From Isoperla grammatica (taxonomy: Eukaryota; Arthropoda; Insecta; Plecoptera; Perlodidae), in contig OX246738.1 in the NCBI GenBank assembly GCA_945910005.1, forward strand, positions 23,966,186 through 24,030,185: a stretch of DNA of 64,000 nucleotides, in the 5' to 3' direction. Made by a program: the position numbers and the translations under genes. Shown here piece by piece: positions 26,801 through 39,463 of the stretch. Every line of letters starts with the position of its first letter. Positions within the stretch are counted from its first letter, which is position 1. The notes under the pieces were generated by a model, which was given only the letters and a program-made list of their open reading frames with translations, did not search any database and was not told where the DNA came from.

Positions 26801-29800
26801 ATAATAAATATCTTAAATTACAGAATGATACACAAGATTTTTAGCTCTCATGGTTAGAGAAATTGTAGGGTAAGTGAAAGACTTGGGTTCGATCCCCAGA
26901 TAGTTGAGTTTTGTATTCCACATAATGTTTATTTCCTGCTTCTAGAAATTGTCTGTGTACATTGATGTGAGGTTACTCAATGAGGAGATTAAGCATTAAC
27001 TTATGCAAGTGCATATAAGACAAACGAAGCTCATATGTTTTGTTATCCAACATTTATCAAGTTTCCGATAAACTGGAACTAGAATACTTTCAACGTACCT
27101 AAAGCTTTTCAAAACATCTGAGAAGAATGTAAAGATTCCCACTGCTTCAAATACTGGAGAACTCTTAAGGCAGGGTTGCCGTTTTTGCGGAGTTTATCCT
27201 CTTTTGCGGATTTTTAGGGTGCCTCGCGGACATGAGGATTAATGGCCAAATTGGCGGATTTTCTACAATTATTGTAAAAACCGTGAAATTAACTATAATT
27301 TGAAAATCCCGCCATAAAGAACGATTAAATAACGTAAAAAGTAAAGTTGGACAATCTACACTTGAGCCCGCAGCATAGACACAATGTCTGAAAACACGTG
27401 TGAAATAACGAGATTTCAACTGTTTTATTGTAAGTTGTCTGACTATACTAGCAAGCGGAGGGTGGAGCTTGTGTGGGAGACAGCCAATGCGGTACGTAAA
27501 GCGCTGTGATTGGTCTAGTAGTAAGTAGCGTCCTCTATCGTCAACTTTGCAGAACGTGTGTGTTCGTTTAGTGTACGTGTACGATAGAGCGCGTGCCTGT
27601 GCCTCGTTGGTAACAAGCAGAACCAGAACAAAACAGAACAAGCGTGAGCCCGTGACGTGACGACTGACTTTTCTCTATGAGTCTATGCTGTTATTTGCCT
27701 GGTTTCTTGTTTATAATTTATATATAAAAATAAATTCATTATTTATTTATATATAAATTAAAATGGGAAGGTAAATTATTAAAGATCATCTGGCCATAGA
27801 TATAAATGTGGCATAACACATAACCTAAAAAAAATTGTTATTCTTTCACACTTTATAATATGCTAAGTTACAGCAGAATAAATGTGTTTTGGAGGATTTT
27901 TGAGGATTTTTTTGGTATCTTCAGAGGATTTAAAAAATTACTGGGTGGCAACCCTGTCTTAAGGTATTAAGGTGGTAAGTAAATGTATGTGTTGGTGGCC
28001 TTCTTATAACAAATGAAGTCCATATTTCTGTGTTAACGTATTAACAGAGAGTGACTCATATATTTTCCAACATCAACTGGAACCTGTTTTACAAAGATGT
28101 AGCAAGAGTTGCTACTGCCATACCACCAGTGGTACCACAGTAAAACTTCTTTATAATGAACTCTTGGGGGCCAGATTATTATTTTGTTATAAAGAACATT
28201 TCTTTATCAAGATGGTACCTTTACATGCATAAGAACTTTTAAGGACCTCAAAAACAGTTTGTTATATGGATAATTTTATTATAAAGACATTTGTATAAAG
28301 AAGTTTCACTGTAATAATAGCTATATCCTGCCAATGTTTGTAGCAACTATTTGCGAATGCTGTCAAGTTTGTCTACTCTTTAAGTGAATGAGGCATCATA
28401 AAGATCTTAGACTGTGGAACAAAAATGTCACTACATTTTCACTTTTGTAACTTAAGCTTACAATAAAGACAACTTGATTGTTGTTATTGAAACAGAAATA
28501 ATGCCCAGCAAGATCTTTACTGCCTCTGAAACAACTAGACAAGGGTATAAATGGTGCAACACACGTGGCATGGCACATCATTCAATTGTGTTCGTTGCAA
28601 CATGTAATATTATTAATTATACATTTTTTAATTGACCAGCCTTAAAAAATGTATAGCCTAACAATGGAATAATAAATTGGTATAATTTCAAAATGTACAA
28701 CCAAGCAAAAATACAAGTGGAAAAATATTGATCACTGATACTAACTAAAATTGAACTCTCTTTTTGAATTTCTTAATACTGATTGGTTTACCCGCCTACC
28801 AAGGGGGATACACGAGCTCTAGAGTTGGTTAACCCCCCCCCGCCCCCCATTACTGTGCTGCTACACTTAGGTTGGAATTCATAGTCGGCCCCTACACCTA
28901 GGGGCACCCATTGTTGCTATGGATTTGTTTTGTTTATGGGAAATAACATGGAAACAACTGTTAGCTTGGTAGCAATGGGCGCCCCTAGGTGTAGTGTGAT
29001 GTCAATAATGTTTAAATTAATTGAACTGTGCACTAGCATACTATTCAGTATTTAAAAAAAAAAAAACAGATGAATAAATATTAAATGGTTATGGTTATCA
29101 AGGTAATGGTTAAAAAATATTGATGGCTTTGGAAACAAACCAAACGTCAACAACCACTCTGCTCCTTTTGACAGAAAACTGCTCATCTCTGAGAGTTAGC
29201 CTCAAAATTACTTAAATAATGTTTTAAAGTATATTACTTAATTATGTAGGTTTCTTAGATACTTCTAGTGTGAATCATAAAAAGTAAAATTAATCTGCTA
29301 GTCGTAAGAGGCGACAAAAGGAGACCCGTTTCGGCTCGGGGTAGAATAGGCCCAAAGTGACTCTGCTAGTCGTAAGAGACGACAAAAGGAGACCCTGTCC
29401 CTTTCCCCCCCACTGTCCCACTGAATATTTCTCCTCCCACTGGGCCTGCCCTCCCTTGCTGGACTCCCGTATGACGACCCACGCGACGTACAATGATCTG
29501 ACTCGGATGTGGCTTTATTCTTCATCATCATCTTTCTCGTCTTCATTATCACCCGCTCATCGTCTCGATTAACCATTGTTGCAAAAATATGAGATATTAA
29601 GCCCCATTAATCAATCAATCAATCATCAATAATATTTATGGTGTAGTCACAGGATTCATAGCCTATTCAATCAGCTTGGCTAACGTAAACAAAACTGGAA
29701 AAAGCGTGATACCAGTTTGTTTTAGCCAAGCACAAATACAATCCTAAATATATAATAGCCCCTAATATCAATACGCAGTCATCACATTCATTGTGTAGTT

Positions 29801-32800
29801 GGTAGGACCCCATGGGCTATAGATAGATAGCTTATCCAATCAGCTTATAGATAACCAAATGGGAATACAATGTTTACCAATTTTTGTTAATCAAATACTA
29901 GTTATTCCTAATAGTGTTAGTAATCCAGGTGTGAATGTAATTTTATTCTATTAAGTAAGTAAATGCCCACAATTAGGTTTTGCAAGATGATGTTGTGCCA
30001 TGCACGTGTCGTGTACCCCAATATCTCAGGGCGAGGTCACATCTTGGCGCCCTTGCCAGCACGCCCCTGCTTTCATTCATCTATGCACAAATACTTTCTT
30101 CAGGTGGGAATGAACTTGATATGCATCTGATCATCAAAATGTGTTGACCCTAAATCATGATGATAGTAGTATGTAGTAATATTTGCATATAAAGTTAATG
30201 TGTTAAGTGCATGACCATATGTGTTCAGTTTTGTCTGAATAATGTGCACCGTAGTTTTTTACACGGCAATACTTGGACAGTCTTGCACTTATGTGTGGGG
30301 TCATGCATTGAAAGTGTTTATTTAATAGGATAGGGCCTTGACAGTGTGCAATTCAAAACCATCACTGGCTTGGTACCACTAATTAGTAACTACAATTTCC
30401 TAACAGCAATTGTGTATTTTCCAAATGTTAACTTCTGTATTATTCACTCAATTGAATGTGAACTAGTAATAGCACACAGTCAAAGCATAGCTGGTGACCT
30501 AGTAAGTACTACATGTACTAGTATACACACTGGCTCAATTTGTTTAGCAAAACTGTTGTTTTCATTCATCAATAGCCATAAAAAAAATAGCAGTTCGATG
30601 TGCTTATTGTTTGGACACTTGTGTAATGCTAATACTACATCTGAAATAACAGCCACGCTAGTGAAAGACCTATTATCAAGTGATATGAATTATGGAAGCC
30701 GTCTGACATTAGAGAAGCCCTTCATTGCTGACAAATGTCAATTCAATAGGCCTACCAACATGGGTCAAACTCAAATGCTAATATGACAACACTACTTTTA
30801 CACTGTCATTAAAAAGGCACATGTCACACCGGCTAATGGGTGTCGGTGGATATTTTTCTGTCAAGCATCACTGTTGTTAAGGCTGTATGCCCAACTACCC
30901 TGCAGAACCCTCGATTTATGTCGTGTTGTATTTATGTGTGTGTGTGTGTTTATGTGGTTAAAATTGTTTTAAAATTGTTTCAAGTTCTTACAAGTAAAAC
31001 AAAATGTAACACGTATGTGTTGCTGCAACACACCTTTCCAATTAAATTAAGAACATTTGAAAATCAGAAATATTTATCGGAACAATGCATTCGTAAGAAA
31101 GAGCACTAAAATATCTCGGAGATGACATATTTTGTTTTAGGTACTTTGTGACAATTTTAAAGCATTTTCAAACAATTTTAACATAGGTACATAAATGAAA
31201 GAGTATTCCTAACGCGTTAGACTCAACTTATATTTACAACTTGATTCTCGGTGGATTATAAATAAAAGATTGCCAAAGCCGTCACTTCTGACGATCCATG
31301 CTGAACTGAACTCACATTAGAAAGCAATCGGTTATGGAATCTGAAGGGATGTTGGGTCAGCAAAACTAATCAATACAAACATTATTGTTTTATTTGTACT
31401 ATTAATATTAGCTATCTATTTGCCAGTTTCTAAACCTGCTGGTATATGATAGCGACCTTTAAATATTAATATTTATAGTTTTCGAGCATTTATGAATTCT
31501 ATGTATATATATATATTATTTATTATTGTTGTGTGTGTGTCGTATCTTTGAATTCCAATTTTATTCTAATAACCTAATAATAATTAATAGTACTTAGTAC
31601 ATTGGTGTAAAACAGGTTGGTTCAGTGACGGTATTTTGCTACGAAATTACTCCTGACAACAGTGAAGCCTACAAAGATCAGCTTCTGCATATCTTCAATG
31701 GGAAGATTTTACAGGTCTGGCATTTTAAGATCAAAAAGCCATATCTACTGTCTCTGGATGTTACGGTTAAGGCCAAAGGCACCGTCATCTTTGGTCATCA
31801 TACATTGTTTACATCTTACTACAAAGATTAAGATAACATCTTACATCATTATAACCTAGGGCAAAATTGTAGATCTTATGATCAATGCATGTAGGCCTAA
31901 CAACCAAGGTCAAAAGATGACACTGTAGGTATTATGGTCAAGGCAGGTTTGTGCAAGCAATACCGTTAGGTTAAGGTCGGTTTACACACTTATTTAAGAT
32001 TTAAGGTTTCATTTTCCCGATTGTTTTACTTAGGATTGTACCATTGGCTGGATTTATAAAACCTCGCCTCCCATTGGCTGGGCTAAGAATTAATTTGAGG
32101 TATAAGAGCTAATGTTGCTATGGTTTCCTTAAATCTTAAATCCTAGGAAAGTGTACAAATGCCATAATGCTTTTGGCTTGATTTGGTTTTGTTAAACCTT
32201 AAATCTTAAATAAGTACCGGTATGTTATTGTAAACCGACCTTTAGACCTGTGAATCATGTGAGTTGTGATCAATGCCAAGCATGTAGATCTTCCATCAAG
32301 GCTAAACGGTACCCATTGAAGTCAGGCCTGTAAATCTTACAATGAAGGCTCAGCATGTTTGTCCAACAATTTGAAGGAGAAAAGCAAAGATAAGTATCGT
32401 TTCCGCACGTTGTCTTACTGTGATTGGTTGGTGCCTGTTGGCTGTTGCTCTCTCATGGAACGGTTGGTACAGTTGTTGTTTCATCTGTCGTCTGCCTTTC
32501 ACCACACTTTCTCTTAGCACTCTCTCACTCTCACTACCTTGCCTGGTCTTGCGCACTGGTCCTCCTTGTTTGTGGCTTCATTCCAGTACTATTATCTACT
32601 CAGCACATTTATGTCTCATGTTTTGTAAATATCACATGGTATTAAATTGAATGACTGTGGATGAATAGTATCTTAAATTGCTTTACTAATTGAAAACGTT
32701 TAGTTTCATATTCTTGACGACAGATGAATAACTGCCAACCAACAAATTGAAGTGACAACAAACTCTCTTATTTCTTGAAAGCAGAAGGCTCATTGTGATA

Positions 32801-35800
32801 AATCATCTATTCAACTCTTGTAGCATATAAGGAGAACTGTAGCTGATTTGGCTAGAACATGTCGTTCTAGTTTTTATCTTAAAAATGCCAAAATTCACAA
32901 AACAATTCTAAATGGATACTTGAGGATTAACATGTTAGTTCTCTTTTATTTCCTAGTGGTTACTTCATAATGTGAATTATTTGTTTTTCCAACAAACTGT
33001 GGATAATTAAAACTGTCATTACGGGTAACTAATTTCCATTGCTCGCCCAAAATTTTGTTAGAACACCAAAACATTAATAGGAGACATTAATGGACTCAGT
33101 CAGCCTTCATTGTCACTCCTAATATTGAAAGTCATCAAAATAAGTGGCAATCTTGTTCTGCAAACACCTGTCCGAAACATGTGTCTTTTAATTAAAACAC
33201 TGTACCCAAACATTAAGAATCTCCACTTCGTGGTGAATTTTAGGTAGATAAAATATAATTTTTCGAATGCAATGAAAACCAATTTACATAGTTTGTTTTG
33301 TACATACCGGTACCATTATTGCAGAATTCAGAAATTCATTTGCAGTTTACAGAAAATTCAATTCAGCTTATAACTGTTTAAATTAATTTTAACAACAAAA
33401 TATGTGAGTTCTACGTGCCACACAAAATGCTATGATTCCGTTATCCGTCAATCAATTGAAAAACTGATGCAACGACTGTTTTCCATTTGTTTAAAATAAT
33501 AATCTTCTCAGCCTACATAGGCACCCAAGTGTTGAAACCGCGAGTTTTTTCATTTTTATCTTATTTTTTGAGTTGAAAAAATAAAATCATGCATTTGGTA
33601 GTCTTGTACCAAAACAAAGTAAACGAACTCCCTTTCCACAAACGAAAACATCGCGATTTCATCGGATACAGACGTTAAGAAGAATAAATGGGCTTAAATA
33701 TCACATTTTGTAGGTCTATTCAGGTTAAAAGTGACAATTTAATTATTTTATGGATGAGCAAAGTACTGTAATAAATCATTAAAAAGCACTACTTCTTCAG
33801 TTTTATTTTTTATTTTTTTTTAGTTCAAATGGCCAAATCAGTACACCATTAAGATTGCAGATTTTCAGCTGAAGGTCTGGCAAAGGGGCAGCGTCCGCAG
33901 CTCTCACCAAAAAATCTCGTATTCAACACATAACTTTTTTCTATTTTTAATCTTTAGTGTTTGCTTTTATAAGACTTGAATGAAATATTCTTCCCTTAAA
34001 ACAAGATTCCGTTTTTTTTTTTTTACCTGGTTTTTGTCGAGCAAATTTTTTAGGCCTACCATGTAGGTTTTTTTTTACCAATGTATACGAATTAACTTCT
34101 TTGTTAATAACAACTCTTGAACTCTAGTAAAATTATGAGAATGTCAACATTTTGTGTGTGCAATGTTTTGTGCAACCCTCGCAAACTTGTAATACAATAT
34201 CTTGGAACCTAGCTCGAGTATTCCACTTTCTATATCTTAATTGTTATCAAATACATTGTTATGAACTATATCAAACAAAAAGTTTACCTGTAAAGTGTAT
34301 AAATGCATGTAAATGAAACATGCCTTTCGTAGTTAATAATGAAAGGGCCTCCCATAATTAAAACTTGCTAGCTTATACTCACAAGGCCATATACTGATGT
34401 GCCGTGTCAAATTGCATGAGCACTAAAGGAAACATTTATTCAAGAAGAACAAATCGTCAAAACAGTAAACTTCAATTTAATTTTACTCATTTTATCAGGC
34501 ATGCTCGACATTTTTTTAATCATATCTAAAAAGAAACGTGCCTGGTCAACATTACGTCCTAACAGTTTACATAGCAGTAAGAAATTTTCAGTTCTTATTC
34601 ACAATAGACACACACGACACAATTATTATTCCCACAGTTGTGCCAGACTGCACCTAGGGCATACGCCCTCAGTTGAGCTCGTCGTCAAGTACTGTTTTGC
34701 TTTTTACATTCATCATTATTATTTTACACATCCTTGTAGGTTTTTGTTAATTTGTATTTGAAATCATATGTTGCAATGAACTAGCCACGAGGCACGGTGT
34801 TTAGCTTGAAAGTAAAAGTTGACAATTCCCTCCATACTTCCGGCATTACTATTGAGAGTTTGTTGCTGCTACGATGGTTTTAATGGCAGGAGTCAGCGAC
34901 AGGCTTCAGCCAATCAGAGCATCACCTGGCGGGGTGTCAAGGACCAAAGGGGGGTTTGGGTCCCCTGGATGACGGGTTCATTACCCTGGCAGGGGCCCCC
35001 GCCCCCGCGGTCTTCCGGCTGACCTTCCTAGGCTCGGTGGAGGTGGACGAAGAGGGTGGGCGCAGGAGACGAAAGAGGCTCAAGAAACACATGGTGGAGG
35101 AAGCCGTGGCAAAGATCAAGGTCATTACCTTACTACACTTGTTACTAGGGATGCACATCGATAGATTTATTATTATTGGAAAATAATGTCTACGGCCGAT
35201 TAAAAGGTTATGCCTATTCAATCACCGAAATACAAAAGACGTTTCCATCAAAGTACCGAGTGAAGTGCCGTACAAACTCTGTATCGATCAGTTTTATGTG
35301 TTTAATGTTAATGAATATTTTGATTATTAATCATGATATTATACACCCCTATTGCTTATTGAAAAATTATTAATCATTGATTATCATATGCATCCCTAGT
35401 TCATACCCTCTAGAGAATGACACAGGTATAGGTTAGTGCCATTATGCCTCTTGATTACTTGGTAGAAGAATAGTTAAGTTGTTGACACCTGCTAAATATA
35501 CCATTTGGGGAGCTTTGTATGTATCGGTACTCTTGTATAATTAAATTCAGTGTTGGGAGGAGTGCATTCCCAGGAGCACGTTTGTTCTAGGGAACTTTGA
35601 TGGGTAAGCTTTCTTTTTCGAACAAAGAACAACAAATATGTTACAAATATGTAACTAGTGGCCTTTTTCAATGGTTGTACTGGACTGCACTGAGTGCGCC
35701 TCTTACAAATTATAACAACAGTACAATAGATGCAACAGTATGCACTCAGTGCAGCCCATTGGAGAACGCCATATGTTTCTATTTTGTGGTAACTTTGAAC

Positions 35801-38800
35801 GTATTTAACATATTATTAAAAATTCTCAACGATGTCGTAAAATTATACTCGGTGAACGTTTTTTAGTTAATTTGTCTAGCATTGAAGGTTTTATGTATCT
35901 GATTATATACATTCTTGGCTATATATAAATCTATTATATAAAATGGTTTGTTACTTATGGTTCTGATTGTGGATCAGCAAATTTTAAATGAGGAGTCGAG
36001 ATGCTACAAGTGCAAAGTACGTTGGATATCTGGTCCTCTGAAACTCAAGAGTGTCTCACAATTTCTTGTGTGGTTTTGTTGTGGTCACTATATCATGAAA
36101 CACTTCCTAGCAAAACATGAAGAAATAACAGTCCTGGGGCATCTAGTCATATGAAAAGAAAAAACAACATAACTCTCCCCTTTTACATTAAAATACTGAT
36201 AGGAAAACATTTGTTTCAATGTTGAAGCCAGTGTGCGGTGCAGTGAGGTAATGAAAAAAGGTAGGTAAAAAGGTAGGTGAGGTAATGAAAAAAATGAGGT
36301 AAAAAAAAACAACAGTTCTATCTCTTCACATCCTATCCAACTGACGTTGTGATATGATAAAATTTATAAACTTTCCCCAGCTTGGCATACACAGCAGCAC
36401 TATCTTCAGCTGTTGCCAACTGATCTCGTAGTCAATATGAACAATTTCATGTATTTAGCTCTAAACGATAATTTTACATCATGTGGTACTTTAAAGCTGT
36501 TTCTCTGTGTTTATTGTTTACACTTCTTTGTTTCAACAGCTTATAGCTTGTACTGGTACTTTCAGCATTAGGATATTAATTAAATTGTAATAAAATGCTT
36601 GTCCAGTAGAGATGACTGACAGTGGAAATGAACCTGTATATTGTGGCTGGCATAGCATTACCTTCTGGTAGAATATACATTTGTTTTATGGCGTGATTTA
36701 CAGCAGATATAATTCTACTGCTATTCACATTTGTAATATATTGTGTTTCCTTATCCTCATTTACTTAAGAAATCCATGTTTGTTTTTTTTTTGTCTCACA
36801 CTAATATTTTTTTTTTCCATATGCTTACATTGGTTCCTGTAGGCATTGGTAAGTTATATTTGCTCATATCATGCTAGCCCATGCATTTCCATTGCAAGAT
36901 TAAATACGGTACCGGTATACATGTATTAGACATCACATACCCTATGTATATGGGTTTGCCACAAGCTAGAATGTAATAGATGCGAGGGCTTTTTGGACTA
37001 TTGCCTGTGCATTTCTGTGGGAGACATAACATCTCAATAGATGAACCCTGCAGAGTGTAGTACCACATAGTATGTGGTCATTGTTGTGTAAAGCAGAATG
37101 TACATGTCCAGTTTCTTACTTGCTAGATATTGCATCAGAAACTAACTAACTTGGATTTTAACCTATCGTAGAAGGCTGCAGCGAGTTAATATGTAAATAA
37201 ATATTTCAACGTTCATCCCCCCCGCAATGCGTTTTCCTGAAAGTGGTTGTTTCCCCATTAATCCCCTTCACTTGTCTAGGATCTACAAATGTGTTGTTGA
37301 GTGTAGCCACTGTTTGAACAGAAAATTAATGTGGAATTACAAATAAGTAGAAAGCCTAGAAGTCTGAAACTGACATAAAGTGATGGCATTCCAAAACAAA
37401 AATTTTCCTCTTCAAATTTTAAATAAAAAAAATAAAAATATTCCACACAGTGGTATAGAAACAAAACAACTTTGTTATGTCTCCATAATTTGCCATTGCT
37501 TGTCCAAGAATTGAATGCCACTAATAAAGAGTGTAGGTAGAATCCACTATCAAGCTGAGCGTTAAATCCAGGATTTCCGCATGCCGAAATGGGATAGATG
37601 AGTGCTCTTTGAATGACTTTCTTCCATGGCCGGGCTAATATCTGTGGATTAGGGATAACCCTGCAGAATGTAAACGGGTCTGCCCCATACTAGAATCTGA
37701 TCGATTAGGACCTTTTCAATTTATTCTCCATCTCCAATGCAAACATGTTCAGCACTAGCATCTTCTCCAACAAATATAAAATATTTACGGGGCACCGCCG
37801 ACATACATTGACATAGTGAGCGTTCGCATTCAGCAGTTGAAACTATTTTTTTGGGGAGTCATTTTCCAAATTTTAGCCATTCTGGTTGAGGTTATAATAA
37901 ATAATAAGCAGCAGCAGGATGGTAATAGGCCTCGTTTTAGTACGGTAGGATACTGTCCTGCCCCATACAAAACATACTTAATTGTAGGGCTGCCCAACGA
38001 TAAAAAAAATCGTATCGATATCGCGGGAAGAAATATCGATATCGCGTCGCGATATCGAAGTTTTCAAGTGACGTATCGATATCGGCGATATCGCCACATC
38101 GAAACTTTTCTCGTCTGTTTTTAGGATTTACAGGCCAGCTAGAGGTCATTCTTTAAACAATATTACGTAAAGAAATATTTTAGCTTTGAAATGTGTGTCA
38201 ATTTGTTTGTTGTACTATTCAAATTGTAAAATATCCACACAAAACAGCGATGGTGTGGTTGGCGTGACGTGATACGTAATCGGTTTTTTGTATTAATTAG
38301 CTTATTAGGCACAAGTTCGATATCGTGGTATGTACGATATATTAATTCTATATCGATATCGAATTATTTATCTATTATCGATATTATATCGAATTATCGA
38401 TATCGTTGGGCAGCCCTACTTAATTGTACCTTGTTACCATAACCCATCCTGTATTTTGTGTACTATCCTTAGTATGACGGTGCATTTTGAAACATGGCGT
38501 TTGTTGGTGACAAAATTTGATAAGGTTACACTGGCACTCGATTCAAAGATTAAGCACTCTGGTTGACTTCCAGCTTGACGTTACTCGCGAGCATTGGCCA
38601 ACCAGGGGCCGAGTTTCACATGTGCTCACATGAGTCACGACCCTAGTTGGAGAATGACCTCTCTCACAAAGCCCAGCTGTAAAATAATGAGAGATAACGA
38701 GTTCTATATTAAAAATTAAAATAGTCTTAATTTGTTCACTAGTTTCATGTTTTTCAACAAAGATAGTTGGTCAAGTTTTGGATGAGCTTGTGGTAGTGCA

Positions 38801-39429
38801 ACATTTAGCTGTCCATTCTGGCATCTTTCCCAGAGACTTTAGTGGTGCGTCCACTTACACTGCGCAAAGCACGATCATTGCTGTTTAAAATTGCATTCTA
38901 CTGCTTTAAAATTGTTGCTAGGTAGAACAAGGTTTATCATTTCAAAAATAGTTAATGCTCTTTTTTTGTGAATGAATGAATGAATGAATGAATCTATGTA
39001 TGTATGTGTGTATGTATGTATGTATGTATGTATGCATGTATGTAGACCTATGTACGTACTACGTAGTATGTATGATTCAATAATAATTTTAATTTCAACA
39101 ATTTTTAAACAATAAAATCAATTTGAATTTTGAACTACGTAGCTGAAATAATGTTTTGTACGATCATTTGCCACACAGAATGGGTCACAGTAACCCATGC
39201 AATGTGCTTTATGTCATGTAGGCTCCCGAAGGAGAAACGCAGCCAAGCACCGAAGTGGACCTATTCATCTCGACGGAGAAGATCATGGTTCTCAACACAG
39301 ACCTCAAGGTGCGTTGTCAGAACTGCTTTGTGTGTGTGTGTATGTGTGTGCCATTAGGCTTTATTTAGTGTTTGCTAACATTTGGATGGAAAACCCACCT
39401 TTCAAGACTATATTATTGAAGCAGGTTTT

Positions 39430-39463
<34 letters not shown>

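Noticed and set aside
27165..27641. A 158-codon minus-strand frame
   Set aside because: It lies in a non-autonomous hAT element and shows no transposase or other motif; probably chance.
30346..30786. A 146-codon plus-strand frame in Mint intron 15
   Set aside because: No domain, AT-driven composition, no suitable splice borders.
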